A DNA stretch of 64,000 nucleotides from Comamonadaceae bacterium 2FH (GCA_005503335.1 SCMQ01000027.1:1-64000), one strand, 5' to 3'. Positions 36,000 to 45,386 are shown, counted from the stretch's first letter. The notes: generated from the sequence alone by a model not told the origin. Program-made: numbers and translations.

Positions 36000-36923
36000 T
36001 CAAAGAAGCTCGATCTCACTCAAGCTGAGAAAGCTGCTTTCGCGCGTGATCGCGACGAAGTCCGCCAGCCAGGGGCGGCTGGACGTGAGGCTGGTACAGG
36101 CGACATAGAGGTGGCCGGTCAGGCCCTTGCGCCCTACGGGCCGCGCCGTGACATAGCCGCGATCCAGGTAGTTTTGCACCGCCCAAACGGGCAGGGTGGC
36201 CACGCCCCGGCCGCTGGCCACGAGCTGCAGCATCGCCACCGTCAACTCGGTGGTGCGGCGCGCCGGCTTGATGCCGGCGGGCTCGAGCACCTGGCGCACC
36301 AGGTCCAGCATCTCATCGGGCACCGGGTAGGTGATCAAGGTTTGCTGGGCGAAGTCCTTCGCCGCCAGGTAGGGCTTGGCCACCAAGGGGTGATTGTTGG
36401 CCAGCAAGGCGACGATCTCGAAGCTGAACAGCGGGTGGAAGTCCACCGTCTCGCCTGCCTCCTGCTCGGACACGATGGCGATGTCGGCGCGGTCCTGCAG
36501 CACCAGGGCAATCGGGTCCGGGTGAAAGCCCGAGACGATGTCGAGCTCCACCTCGGGCCAGCGGGTGCGGAAGGCGTCCATCGCCGGCATCAGCCAGTCG
36601 AAGCAGGTGTGGCACTCCACCGCGATGCGCAGCTGGCCGGCGCGGCCCAGAGCCAGGCGTGCCACGTCGCGCTCGGCCTCCTCGAGCTGCGGCAACACCG
36701 CGTCGGCCAGGGCCAGCAGGCGCAGGCCGGTGGTACTGAATTGCGGCGGCACGGACTTGCGCTCGAACAGCGCCGCGCCGTAGCGGTCCTCCAGCAGCTT
36801 GACCTGGTGCGACAGCGCCGACTGCGTGAGGTTGAGCAACTGCGCCGCGCGCACCAGGCTGCCGCTGTCGCGCAGGGCGACGAGCGTGCGCAGATGGCGG
36901 ATTTCAAGGACGGACTGAATCAT
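36000..36923 (-). CDS. metR: LysR family regulator MetR
   Basis: The 307-residue LysR protein has a helix-turn-helix at about 1-62 (LTQSALSHQVKLLEDRYG) and a periplasmic-binding-like effector domain. It is divergent from metE, the classic arrangement for MetR, which activates metE and uses homocysteine as coeffector. The 100-bp spacer holds MetR-like palindromes. Confidence 0.92.
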   Translation of the reverse strand: MIQSVLEIRHLRTLVALRDSGSLVRAAQLLNLTQSALSHQVKLLEDRYGAALFERKSVPPQFSTTGLRLLALADAVLPQLEEAERDVARLALGRAGQLRIAVECHTCFDWLMPAMDAFRTRWPEVELDIVSGFHPDPIALVLQDRADIAIVSEQEAGETVDFHPLFSFEIVALLANNHPLVAKPYLAAKDFAQQTLITYPVPDEMLDLVRQVLEPAGIKPARRTTELTVAMLQLVASGRGVATLPVWAVQNYLDRGYVTARPVGRKGLTGHLYVACTSLTSSRPWLADFVAITRESSFLSLSEIELL

Positions 36924-36931
36924 TAATATTT

Positions 36932-36972
36932 TTCAACTTGAATAACAATATCTTTCGTTTGAATAATATTCC
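36932..36972. promoter_or_regulatory. MetR-type binding sites between metR and metE
   Basis: The perfect palindrome TTCAA-C-TTGAA lies at 36932-36942. TGAA-TAATA-TTCC lies at 36960-36972 and is one base off the described MetR consensus TGAA-N5-TTCA. The region is strongly AT-rich and serves both genes. Confidence 0.6.
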
Positions 36973-37023
36973 AAATCCCCCGACCATCGACGGCTTCAAC
37001 CGCAAACATGAAAAGGATGGAGC

Positions 37024-39351
37024 ATGGTCCGCACACACACCCTGGGTTTTCCGCGCATGGGCGCGCACCGGGAACTGAAATTCGCGCTGGAGCAGTACTG
37101 GCGCGGCGACATCGACGCCGCTGCGCTTGAGGCCGAGGGGGCTGACTTGCGCGCGCAGCACTGGGCCGTGCAGCAGGCCGCCGGCCTGGACTTCGTGACG
37201 GTGGGCGACTTCGCCTTCTACGATCATGTGGCCAACCACATCCAGCTGCTCGGCTGCGAGCCCGCACGCTTTGGCTTCACGGGCGAGGAGCCGGAGCTGG
37301 CGCGCTATTTCAGCATGGCGCGCGGCGCAGGCGCCGACCACTCGGGCCATGGTGCCGGTTGCGGCTGCGCCAAGGAGAACGCCGCAGGCGGCCGCTTCGC
37401 GCTGGAAATGACCAAGTGGTTCGACACCAACTACCACTACCTGGTGCCCGAGTTTCGCGCCGATACCGAGTTTCACCTGGCCTCGCAACGGCTGTTCGAT
37501 GAGGTCGCCCAGGCCATGCTGGCGGGCCACAAGGTCAAGGCGGTGCTGCTCGGTCCCTTGAGCTTCCTGTGGCTGGGCAAGGAGAAGGAAGCGGGTTTCG
37601 ACCGCTTCAGCCTGCTCGAGAAGCTGCTGCCGGTCTACGCGCAAATCCTGGACCGCCTGAAAGCCCTGGGGGTCGAGTGGGTTCAGGTCGACGAGCCCAT
37701 CCTCGGCCTCGACCTGCCCGACCGCTGGCGCCATGCATTCGAGGCCGCCTACTGGCAACTCGCGAGAAGCGGCGTGAAGCTGATGCTCGCCACCTATTTC
37801 TCGCCGCTGTCGGACAAGCTGCGCCTGGCTTGCCAGCTGCCGGTGGCCGGCCTGCACGTGGACGCGGTGCGCGCGGCCGAGGACCTGACGGGCGTGCTCG
37901 ACTGGCTGCCCAGCCACAAGGTGCTGTCGGTGGGTATCGTCGATGGCCGCAACATCTGGCGAACCGATGTCGACGCCGCGCTGGCCAGGCTTCGCCCGGT
38001 GGCCGACAAGCACCGGGGCGAACTGTGGCTGGCCCCTTCGTGCTCGCTGCTGCATGTGCCTTACAGCCTGCAGACCGAAAACGCGCTCGACGCCGAACTC
38101 AAGTCCTGGCTGGCTTTTGCGGTCGAGAAACTGTCCGAGTTGCGCGTCCTCAGGACTGTGCTGCGCGGCGAAGAAGCCTCGGTGCAGGCCGAGCTGTCCG
38201 CCTCCCGGGCCGCGATCGCCTCGCGCCGCAGCAGTCCGCGCGTGCATCGCGAGGCCGTGGCCGCGCGCATGGGCCAGGCTGCGCCGCATGCCGACCGGCG
38301 TGCCTCCGGTTTCGCCGTGCGCCAGCCCTTGCAGCGACGGCGCCTGGCCCTGCCGCCTTTGCCCACCACCACCATCGGCTCGTTCCCGCAGACGGCGGAC
38401 ATCCGCGCTGCCCGTGCGGCCTTCAAGCGCGGACAGCTCGATGAGGCGCAGTACCGCCGGAAGATGCAGGCCGAAATCGCGCTGGCCGTGCGCAAACAGG
38501 AGGCGCTGGGCCTGGACGTGCTGGTGCACGGCGAAGCCGAGCGCAACGACATGGTGGAGTACTTCGGCGAGCAGCTCGAGGGCTTCGCTTTCACGGCGAA
38601 CGGCTGGGTCCAGTCCTACGGCTCGCGCTGCGTCAAACCTCCGCTCATCTATGGCGACGTGGCCCGGACCAAGCCCATGACGGTGGACTGGACGGTGTAC
38701 GCACAGAGTCTCAGCCCCAAGCCCATGAAGGGCATGCTCACCGGGCCGATCACCATGCTGCAATGGTCGTTCGTGCGCGACGACCAGCCGCGCAGTACCA
38801 CGGCCCGGCAAATCGCCTGGGCGATCCGCGACGAGGTGGTGGACCTGGAGCGCGCCGGCATAGCCATCATCCAGATCGATGAGCCCGCCATCCGCGAAGG
38901 CCTGCCGCTGCGGCGCTCGGGCTGGCAGCCTTACCTGGAGTGGGCCACCCAGGCGTTTCGCATCGCTGCCTGCGGCGTGCGCGACGAAACCCAGATCCAC
39001 ACCCATATGTGCTATTCGGAATTCAACGACATCCTCCCCGGGATCGCCGCGATGGATGCCGACGTGATCACCATCGAAACCAGCCGCTCCGACATGGCGC
39101 TGTTGCGCGACTTCGGCGACTTCCGCTATCCGGGCGAGATCGGCCCCGGCGTCTACGACATCCATTCACCGAGGGTGCCCTCGGTATCGGAAATGCTTGC
39201 CCAGTTGGAAAAAGCCGCCAGCGTGATCGCGCCTGGGCAGCTCTGGGTCAACCCGGACTGCGGGCTCAAGACCCGCGGCTGGCCCGAAACCGAGGCGGCC
39301 CTGAGCAACATGGTAGCCGCGGCGCGGGCGCTTCGGGCCAGGCTGGCGTAG
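37024..39351 (+). CDS. metE: Cobalamin-independent methionine synthase
   Basis: The 775-residue MetE has two homologous barrel domains. Its zinc site is intact: His661 and Cys663 in HMCYSE, Glu685 and Cys746 in [23 protein letters not shown] marks the N-terminal domain and GSFPQT the start of the C-terminal domain. Before that block lies a Gly/His/Cys-rich loop (about residues 99-120) that differs from the enterobacterial sequence. It methylates homocysteine from methyl-tetrahydrofolate-triglutamate without B12. Control by MetR is expected. Confidence 0.96.
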   Translation: MVRTHTLGFPRMGAHRELKFALEQYWRGDIDAAALEAEGADLRAQHWAVQQAAGLDFVTVGDFAFYDHVANHIQLLGCEPARFGFTGEEPELARYFSMARGAGADHSGHGAGCGCAKENAAGGRFALEMTKWFDTNYHYLVPEFRADTEFHLASQRLFDEVAQAMLAGHKVKAVLLGPLSFLWLGKEKEAGFDRFSLLEKLLPVYAQILDRLKALGVEWVQVDEPILGLDLPDRWRHAFEAAYWQLARSGVKLMLATYFSPLSDKLRLACQLPVAGLHVDAVRAAEDLTGVLDWLPSHKVLSVGIVDGRNIWRTDVDAALARLRPVADKHRGELWLAPSCSLLHVPYSLQTENALDAELKSWLAFAVEKLSELRVLRTVLRGEEASVQAELSASRAAIASRRSSPRVHREAVAARMGQAAPHADRRASGFAVRQPLQRRRLALPPLPTTTIGSFPQTADIRAARAAFKRGQLDEAQYRRKMQAEIALAVRKQEALGLDVLVHGEAERNDMVEYFGEQLEGFAFTANGWVQSYGSRCVKPPLIYGDVARTKPMTVDWTVYAQSLSPKPMKGMLTGPITMLQWSFVRDDQPRSTTARQIAWAIRDEVVDLERAGIAIIQIDEPAIREGLPLRRSGWQPYLEWATQAFRIAACGVRDETQIHTHMCYSEFNDILPGIAAMDADVITIETSRSDMALLRDFGDFRYPGEIGPGVYDIHSPRVPSVSEMLAQLEKAASVIAPGQLWVNPDCGLKTRGWPETEAALSNMVAAARALRARLA

Positions 39352-39369
39352 CGCCTGCGGCGCAGCGGC

Positions 39370-40185
39370 TCAGGCGCTCAGGCCGCGCCAGAGCATGTAG
39401 CTCGCCAGCAGGTAGAGCACGCTGGCGAACACGCGCTTGAGCGGCTTGACCGGCAGGCCGTGCGCGGCCCGGGCGCCCTGCGGCGCCATCAGCACGCTGC
39501 ACGAGGCGATCACCACCAGGGCGGGCAGCCAGATGTAGCCCAGCGAGTAGGGCGGCAGGTCCTGCAGGCCCTGGCCGCTGATCGCGTAGCCGGCCACGTT
39601 GGCCAGCGCGATCGGAAAGCCCAGGGCGGCGCTGGTGGCGACCGCGTTGTGGATGGCCACGTTGCACCAGGTCATGAAGGGCACGCTGACGAAGCCGCCG
39701 CCCGCGCCGACCAGGCCCGAGAGAAAGCCGATCACGCCGCCGGCGCCGAACAGGCCGCCCGTGCCCGGCACCTGGCGCGTGGGCTTGGGCTGCTTGTGGA
39801 GGAACATCTGCGTGGCCGAGAAGCCGACGAAGCCCGCGAAGAACAGCGCGAGCCAGGCGCCCTTGAGCAGCGCGAACACGCCCAGGCTGGCGATGGCGCC
39901 GCCGAGAGCTATGCCGGGGGCCAGGCCCTTGACCAGGTCCCAGCGCACGGCCCCGCGCCGATGGTGGGCGCGCACGCTGGACACCGAGGTGAACAGGATG
40001 GTCGCCATCGAGGTGGCGATCGCCATCTTGACCGCGAGGTCCGGCGCTACGCCGCGCTGGCCGAGGATGATCGTGATGAAGGGCACCATCAGCATGCCGC
40101 CGCCTATGCCCAGCAGGCCGGCTAGAAAACCGCTGCCCAGGCCCAGCACGGCGAGTTCGGCGATCAGCAGCGGTTCGAGCATCAT
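39370..40185 (-). CDS. TauE/SafE family permease
   Basis: The 271-residue membrane protein has about eight helices and the duplicated family motifs GFLAGLLGIGGGMLMVP and GFLSGLVGAGGGFVSVP. Family members export sulfite or sulfonates, or move other small anions; the substrate here is unknown. The ATG at 40185 is used because a GTG at 40263 would run through the 6S RNA and its terminator. It is convergent with metE. Confidence 0.9.
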   Translation of the reverse strand: MMLEPLLIAELAVLGLGSGFLAGLLGIGGGMLMVPFITIILGQRGVAPDLAVKMAIATSMATILFTSVSSVRAHHRRGAVRWDLVKGLAPGIALGGAIASLGVFALLKGAWLALFFAGFVGFSATQMFLHKQPKPTRQVPGTGGLFGAGGVIGFLSGLVGAGGGFVSVPFMTWCNVAIHNAVATSAALGFPIALANVAGYAISGQGLQDLPPYSLGYIWLPALVVIASCSVLMAPQGARAAHGLPVKPLKRVFASVLYLLASYMLWRGLSA

Positions 40186-40204
40186 GGCGTCAGTACAGGG
40201 CGTC

Positions 40205-40237
40205 AGAAAGACAATCGCCAGCCGCAGGGGCTGGCGA
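40205..40237 (-). terminator. Terminator of the 6S RNA transcript
   Basis: On the minus strand TCGCCAGCC and GGCTGGCGA form a perfect 9-bp stem with a five-base loop (40215-40237), followed by the T-rich run TTGTCTTTCT (40205-40214). It lies just 3' of the 6S RNA and 20 bases before the TauE start. Confidence 0.8.
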
Positions 40238-40247
40238 TGGGAATAGG

Positions 40248-40423
40248 TGTCTGCGAATGCCACCGGACCGTCATCCTGAACGCGGGGGTTCAGGTGGGCG
40301 AGGGCAGACTGGCGTTGGGTTCATCTGACGCGAGACGATCACGCTCACCAGCCGATATACCAAGCCCGGGCTCGTATGAGCATTGGTTCAAGGAAATATA
40401 AAGCCCGGCGCGCACCGCAGACA
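40248..40423 (-). ncRNA. ssrS: 6S RNA
   Basis: Between zapA and the permease gene lies a roughly 176-nt non-coding segment. Its ends pair perfectly: TGTCTGCG at the 5' end with CGCAGACA at the 3' end. The interior is partly self-complementary (for example GCCCGGGC and CTGAAC/GTTCAG). 6S RNA sits next to zapA in many proteobacteria and is a long closed hairpin with a central bubble that mimics an open promoter and binds sigma70 RNA polymerase. Size, position and closing stem all fit. The exact ends are inferred. Confidence 0.85.
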
Positions 40424-40428
40424 AGGCT

Positions 40429-40434
40429 ATTGTA
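40429..40434 (-). promoter_or_regulatory. -10 element of the 6S RNA promoter
   Basis: TACAAT on the minus strand lies 6-7 bases before the inferred 6S 5' end. A clear -35 element is not obvious. Confidence 0.55.
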
Positions 40435-40467
40435 GGCCCTGGGCAGGGCCTGTGCCTTGCCCGTTCG

Positions 40468-40794
40468 TCACAACAGACGGCCGTCCTCGGCCAGCACGCG
40501 GTCCAGCCGCGCCAGCACCGCGCCCAGGCGGGCGTCCTCGTCGGCATCGGTCTGCAAGGCCGTCGGCGCGGGCCGCGCCAAGGCCGGTGCCGGGCCGCGG
40601 TCGGCCAGCTCGAAAGCCAGGTTCAGTGCGGCCAGCACGGCGATGCGGTCGCGCGCCTTGATCTTGCCCGCGTCGCGGATCTTGCACATGGCCGTGTCCA
40701 CGCGCTCGACGGCCTCCAGCAGGCGCGACTGGCCGCCCTCGGGGCAGCCCAGCAGATAGCCCTGGCCCATGATCTGGACTTCCAGCTGCTTCAT
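40468..40794 (-). CDS. zapA: Cell division protein ZapA
   Basis: The 108-residue protein has the ZapA start (KQLEVQIMGQGYLLGCPEG) and a C-terminal coiled coil. ZapA binds and bundles FtsZ filaments at the division site. Its start codon overlaps the stop of the upstream small coiled-coil gene, and 6S RNA follows, the usual gene order. Confidence 0.92.
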   Translation of the reverse strand: MKQLEVQIMGQGYLLGCPEGGQSRLLEAVERVDTAMCKIRDAGKIKARDRIAVLAALNLAFELADRGPAPALARPAPTALQTDADEDARLGAVLARLDRVLAEDGRLL

Positions 40795-41021
40795 GTGGGC
40801 TCCTTCTGCGCGGGGGCTTCGGCGGATGGGGGCAGACGCTCGAGCAGGGCGTCGACGCGGGCGCGCGCGGCGTTCAGGCGCGACTTCAGCGCATCGCGCT
40901 CCTGGGTCAGCGCCGCCACCTGCTGCGTCAGCAGCGCGTTGGTGCGCTGCAGCTCTTCGTGCCGCACGAGCAGGCGCTCGACGCGTTCGGCAATCTGGTC
41001 GATTTGGGTCGGGTTCGCCAT
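40791..41021 (-). CDS. Small coiled-coil protein, ZapB-like
   Basis: The 76-residue protein is one long predicted coiled coil (about 8-65) with heptad Leu/Val spacing, then a Pro/Ala tail. Such a gene precedes zapA in many betaproteobacteria and is usually annotated as a ZapB-like or TIGR02449 protein. It is coupled to zapA by ATGA. A role in division with ZapA is inferred. Confidence 0.8.
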   Translation of the reverse strand: MANPTQIDQIAERVERLLVRHEELQRTNALLTQQVAALTQERDALKSRLNAARARVDALLERLPPSAEAPAQKEPT

Positions 41022-41072
41022 GGCACCTCGGGTTGATCGGGGGGATTGTAGGGTTTCGCCCGGCACGGCATC

Positions 41073-41078
41073 TATAAT
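41073..41078 (+). promoter_or_regulatory. -10 element of the B12 operon promoter
   Basis: A consensus TATAAT lies just before the cobalamin riboswitch. No convincing -35 is seen at normal spacing. Confidence 0.5.
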
Positions 41079-41084
41079 TATTAA

Positions 41085-41293
41085 TTGTTGGTGCTCGCGG
41101 TGTGGTTCGCATGCCGCGGTTCAACGGGAAGCAGGAGAGAGGGCCCGACCCGGGCCGTCCCAACCTGCGCTGCCCCCGCAACGGTAAGCGGACGAATCGC
41201 CAGATTCCGTTTCCATCACACAGCCACTGAATGCCCTGAAACAGGCGCTTGGGAAGGCGATGGAAGTCGTTCCGCCAGCCCGGATACCGGCCA
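41085..41293 (+). promoter_or_regulatory. Cobalamin riboswitch
   Basis: Cobalamin aptamer landmarks occur in order: GGTGCTCGCGGTG near the start, AACGGGAAGCAGG, the B12-box region GCCCCCGCAACGGTAAGCGG (41172-41191), CAGCCACTG, GGGAAGGCGATGGAA, and the closing AGCCCGGATACCGGCC (41277-41292). Adenosylcobalamin binding normally represses the following gene. The btuB start is about 90 bases further, and the GTGAGGA near 41354 may be the sequestered element. It probably governs the whole btuB-cob transcript. Confidence 0.95.
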
Positions 41294-41384
41294 ACAAGGT
41301 GGCGGCGCCTGCCCGGGCGCTGCCGTGACGTCCATGCACTGGCGGGGAAGCCGGTGAGGACTTTTTGCTTGATTCATTCATCCG

Positions 41385-43208
41385 ATGACCTACCGCATCC
41401 GCCGCGTGCGCCCCCTGGCGCTTACCCTGGCCCTGGCCGCCGCATTCCCCGCCCATTCACAAACCTCGCTGTCCGACACGGTGGTGACGGCCACCCGCTT
41501 CGAATCGCGCGCCTCTGCCGTGCTCAGCGACGTCACGGTGATCGACCGCGAGGCGATCGAGAACAGCACCGGCCGCACCGTCCCCGAGTTGCTGGCGCGC
41601 ATAGCCGGGGTGCAGATGGCCGCCAACGGCGGCCTGGGCAAAAACTCCAGCGTCTTCATCCGCGGCACGGAAAGCCGCCATGTACTGCTGCTGGTTGACG
41701 GCGTGCGTGTGGGCTCGGCTACGACGGGGCAGGCCAACTTCGACAATATCCCGCTCGAAAGTATCGAGCGCATCGAGGTGCTCAAGGGCCCGGCGTCGGC
41801 GCTCTACGGCAGCGACGCCATCGGCGGCGTGATCCAGATCTTCACGCGCCAGGGCCGCGAGGGCCTGCACCCCCATGCCAGCGTCACGCTGGGCAGCGAA
41901 GGACGGCGCGAAGCGACGGCCGGCCTGAGCGGCGGTCGCGGCGAAGTCTCGTACAGCCTGGCCGCGCAGACTCTGCGCGAGAAGGGCATTTCCGCCACCA
42001 ATCCCGCAGCCGGCTTCTTCTTCAACCCTGACCGCGACGGCTTCTCCCAGCAAAGTGTCAACGCCTCGCTGGCCTGGCGCTTCGCGCCGGGCTGGAAGGC
42101 CGATGCGCGCCTGCTCCATTCCGATGCCAAAAACCGCTACGACAGCGGATCGGGCAGCACCGACACCCGGACCGACCTGGTCTCCAGGGTCGGGGCGGTC
42201 GGCGTCGAGGGCCGCATTCTCGCGGACTGGAAGTCGCGCCTGAGCTACGCCTCGAGCGCCGACGATTCGACCAACTTTAACGGCGGTTCACCGGCTCGCT
42301 TCGATACGACCCAGGAGCAATGGGCCTGGACGAACGAGGTCGGCACGCGCGCGGGCAAGGTCCTGGCGGGCCTCGAGCGCCTGGTCCAGAAGGTGGACAG
42401 CACGACCGCCTATGCGGTGACCCGGCGCAGTACCGATTCGGCCTTCGTGGGCCTGGTCGGCGAAGCCGGCCCCCACGGCTGGCAGCTCAATGCGCGCCAC
42501 GACGACGATTCGCAGTTCGGCGGCGCCAGCACTGGCCTGCTGGGCTACGGCTACCGCTTCACGCCCCGGCTGCGCCTGCACGGCGCCTACGGCACCTCGT
42601 TCAAGGCGCCCTCGTTCAATGCCCTTTACTTTCCGTTTGGCATCGGCAATCCGGACCTGAGGCCCGAGCGCGGCCGCAACACCGAGCTGGGCATGTCCTA
42701 TGCGATGGGGCTGCACGAATTCAAGCTCGTGCGTTTCGACAACCGTGTACGCGACCTGATTGACTTCGTTCCCCCGACATATCGTGCAGTCAACATAGAC
42801 CGTGCGCGCATCGAGGGCTGGACCCTGGGCTACGACGCCCAGCTCGGCGCCTGGGGCCTGCACGCCGCGCTCGACCTGCTTGACGCTCGCAACGCGCGGG
42901 ATGGCAGCAAGCTGCGGCGCCGCGCCGACGAGCAGCTGACGGCCTCGCTCGACTATGCGACGGGGGCCTGGAAACTGGGCGGTACGCTGTTGGCCGTATC
43001 GAAGCGCTTTGACGTGGACTCGAACGGAAACACGGTAAGTTTGGGCGGCTTTGCCACGATGGACCTGCACGCCGATCGCGCCCTGTCGCGCGACTGGACC
43101 CTGCAGGCGCGCCTGAACAACCTGGCTGACAAGCAGTACGAGACGGCCAGGGGCTTCAACCAGCCCGGCCGCGCGGTCTATCTGACGCTGCGCTACCAGC
43201 CCAAGTAA
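41385..43208 (+). CDS. btuB: TonB-dependent vitamin B12 receptor BtuB
   Basis: The 607-residue outer-membrane receptor has a signal peptide (cleavage after AHS, about residue 25), a TonB box DTVVTATR, a plug domain (about 45-160) and a 22-strand barrel. It is downstream of the cobalamin riboswitch and heads the B12 genes, so corrinoid is the likely substrate. The terminal residue is Lys rather than the usual aromatic. Confidence 0.92.
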   Translation: MTYRIRRVRPLALTLALAAAFPAHSQTSLSDTVVTATRFESRASAVLSDVTVIDREAIENSTGRTVPELLARIAGVQMAANGGLGKNSSVFIRGTESRHVLLLVDGVRVGSATTGQANFDNIPLESIERIEVLKGPASALYGSDAIGGVIQIFTRQGREGLHPHASVTLGSEGRREATAGLSGGRGEVSYSLAAQTLREKGISATNPAAGFFFNPDRDGFSQQSVNASLAWRFAPGWKADARLLHSDAKNRYDSGSGSTDTRTDLVSRVGAVGVEGRILADWKSRLSYASSADDSTNFNGGSPARFDTTQEQWAWTNEVGTRAGKVLAGLERLVQKVDSTTAYAVTRRSTDSAFVGLVGEAGPHGWQLNARHDDDSQFGGASTGLLGYGYRFTPRLRLHGAYGTSFKAPSFNALYFPFGIGNPDLRPERGRNTELGMSYAMGLHEFKLVRFDNRVRDLIDFVPPTYRAVNIDRARIEGWTLGYDAQLGAWGLHAALDLLDARNARDGSKLRRRADEQLTASLDYATGAWKLGGTLLAVSKRFDVDSNGNTVSLGGFATMDLHADRALSRDWTLQARLNNLADKQYETARGFNQPGRAVYLTLRYQPK

Positions 43209-43218
43209 GCTCGACGCG

Positions 43219-44556
43219 ATGAGCACCGCCGCCCGCTGTCCCGCGGTCCTGATCGCCGCCCCCGCCTCGGGCCAGGGCAAGACCACGGTCACGGCCGCGC
43301 TGGCGCGCCTGCATGCGCGCCAGGGGCGGCGCGTGCGCGTGTTCAAGTGCGGGCCCGACTTCATCGACCCGGGCTGGCTGCAGCTTGCCAGCGGCGCGCC
43401 GGTGCACCAGATGGACCTCTGGATGACCGGCGAGGCCGACTGCCGCGCGCGCCTGCACCAGGCGGCGCAGCAGGCCGACCTGATCCTGGTCGAAGGCGTG
43501 ATGGGCCTGTTCGACGGCGAGCCCAGCGCGGCCGACCTCGCGCAGCGCTTCGGCCTGCCGGTGCTGGCGGTGATCGACGCCTCGGCCATGGCCGGCACCT
43601 TCGGCGCGCTGGCCCATGGCCTGCAGCATTACCGCGCGGGCCTGCCCTGGGCCGGCGTGCTGGCCAACCGCGTCGCGGGCGAGCGCCATGCCCAGATGCT
43701 GCGTGAATCCCTGCGCGAGCCCGAGCATTGGCTAGGTGCGCTGCTGCGCAACCCGGCCCTCGCCCTGCCCGAGCGGCACCTGGGCCTCACGCTGGCCAGC
43801 GAGCTCGGCGACGCGATGCAGCGCCTGGATGCGGCGGCCGATGCGCTGGCCGGCACGCCGCTGGGGCAGATGGACGCGGCCGCGCTGCAGCGCTGGGCCG
43901 TGGACTTTCCCGTGCCGGACCCGGCGCGGGCCTGGCCCGCGCTGCTGGCCGGCCGCACCGTGGCCGTGGCGCGCGATGCGGCCTTCTGCTTCATCTACGA
44001 GGCCAATCTCGACACCTTGCGCGCGCTGGGCGCCGAGCTGGCCTTCTTCTCGCCGCTGGCCGACGCGGCCCTGCCGCGCTGCGACGCGCTCTGGCTGCCG
44101 GGCGGCTACCCCGAGCTGCATGCGGCCGCGATCGCGGCCAACCGCGCCATGGCTGAGAGCCTGGCCGCGCATGTGGCGGCGGGCCGGCCCATCTGGGCCG
44201 AATGCGGCGGCATGATGGCGCTGTTCGAAGAGCTCGTTTCGGCCGAGGGCGAGAGCACGCCGGCCTGGGGCCTGCTGCCGGGCCGCGTGAGCATGCAAAA
44301 GCGCCTGGCCGCGCTCGGGCCGCAGCAGCTCGCGCTGGGCGACCAAGTGCTGCGCGGCCACACCTTCCACTACTCGACCTGCGCCACGCCGCTCGCACCG
44401 GTGGCGCGCACCGCGCGCCCCGGCAGCGCGCCCGCGCCCGAGGCCGGCGAGGCGCTGTACCGGCAGGGCCCGGTGCGCGCGAGCTACTTCCATGCCTGGT
44501 TTGCCTCCAGCCCCGAGGCCACCGCGCGCCTGTTCCTGACCGGAGACCTGCCATGA
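43219..44556 (+). CDS. cobB: Cobyrinate a,c-diamide synthase (CobB/CbiA)
   Basis: The 445-residue enzyme has an N-terminal dethiobiotin-synthetase-like ATPase with the P-loop APASGQGKTT (14-23), and a C-terminal class I glutamine amidotransferase with Cys329 in WAECGGM and His425 in YFHAWF. It amidates the a and c side chains of the corrin ring. It starts 10 bases after btuB and overlaps the next gene by ATGA. Confidence 0.94.
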   Translation: MSTAARCPAVLIAAPASGQGKTTVTAALARLHARQGRRVRVFKCGPDFIDPGWLQLASGAPVHQMDLWMTGEADCRARLHQAAQQADLILVEGVMGLFDGEPSAADLAQRFGLPVLAVIDASAMAGTFGALAHGLQHYRAGLPWAGVLANRVAGERHAQMLRESLREPEHWLGALLRNPALALPERHLGLTLASELGDAMQRLDAAADALAGTPLGQMDAAALQRWAVDFPVPDPARAWPALLAGRTVAVARDAAFCFIYEANLDTLRALGAELAFFSPLADAALPRCDALWLPGGYPELHAAAIAANRAMAESLAAHVAAGRPIWAECGGMMALFEELVSAEGESTPAWGLLPGRVSMQKRLAALGPQQLALGDQVLRGHTFHYSTCATPLAPVARTARPGSAPAPEAGEALYRQGPVRASYFHAWFASSPEATARLFLTGDLP

Positions 44557-45386
44557 GCGACTGGCGCGACCCCGATACCAGCGGCACCGCCCTGGGCCCG
44601 CAGCGCATCTGCTGCCTGACCGAGGAGACCACCGAATGGCTCTACCTGCTGGGCCAGGAGGCGCGCATCGTCGGCATCTCGGGCTACACGGTGCGGCCGC
44701 GCCGCGCGCGCGAGGAAAAACCCAAGGTCAGCGCCTTCCTCAGCGCCAAGATCGAGAAGATCCTCGAGTTGCAGCCCGACGCCGTGTTCGGCTTCTCCGA
44801 CCTGCAGGCCGACATCGCGTCGGCGCTGGTGCGTCATGGCGTGCAGGTGACGGTGTTCAACCAGCGCAGCGTGGCCGAGATTTTCGCCATGCTCTACCAG
44901 GTCGCGGCCATGGTCGGCTGCGCGCAGCAGGGGCTGGAACTGCTGGCTCAGATGCGCGCGCAGCTGCTGGCCATCGAGCAGGCGGCCGCGGCGCTGCCGC
45001 GCCGCCCGCGCATCTTCTTCGAGGAATGGGACGAGCCGCACATCAGCGCCATCCGCTGGGTGTCCGAGCTCATGGGCATCGCCGGCGGCGACGACTGCTT
45101 CCCCGAGCTCGCGACCCAGCGCCTGGGCAAGCAGCGCATCATCGCCGACGGCGCCGAGATCGTGCGCCGCAACCCCGACATCGTCATCGGCTCCTGGTGC
45201 GGCAAGAAGTTCCGCCCCGAGAAGGTCGCCGCGCGCCCAGGCTGGGAGAACGTCAATGCCGTGCGCGACAGCCAGCTGTTCGAGATCAAGTCGGCCGACA
45301 TCCTGCAGCCCGGCCCGGCCGCGCTGACCGACGGCGTGGCGCAGCTGCACCGCATCGTTCTCGACTGGGCGGCGCGCCATGGGTGA
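44553..45386 (+). CDS. BtuF-like cobalamin-binding protein without signal peptide
   Basis: The 277-residue protein has the two-lobe fold of helical-backbone metal/B12-binding proteins, with FFEEWDEPHIS and WCGKKFRPEKV. Unlike the true BtuF encoded at 45954, it has no signal peptide: the N-terminus MSDWRDPDTSG is hydrophilic and the start is fixed by the ATGA overlap with cobB. It should therefore stay in the cytoplasm. It may bind a corrinoid intermediate or chaperone it between enzymes; that is inference. A mis-called start is unlikely because upstream codons lie inside cobB. Confidence 0.8.
   Translation: MSDWRDPDTSGTALGPQRICCLTEETTEWLYLLGQEARIVGISGYTVRPRRAREEKPKVSAFLSAKIEKILELQPDAVFGFSDLQADIASALVRHGVQVTVFNQRSVAEIFAMLYQVAAMVGCAQQGLELLAQMRAQLLAIEQAAAALPRRPRIFFEEWDEPHISAIRWVSELMGIAGGDDCFPELATQRLGKQRIIADGAEIVRRNPDIVIGSWCGKKFRPEKVAARPGWENVNAVRDSQLFEIKSADILQPGPAALTDGVAQLHRIVLDWAARHG

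Noticed and set aside
39370-40263. Upstream GTG start for the TauE/SafE gene
   Set aside because: It would run through the 6S RNA 3' end and its terminator; family proteins begin at the ATG near 40185.
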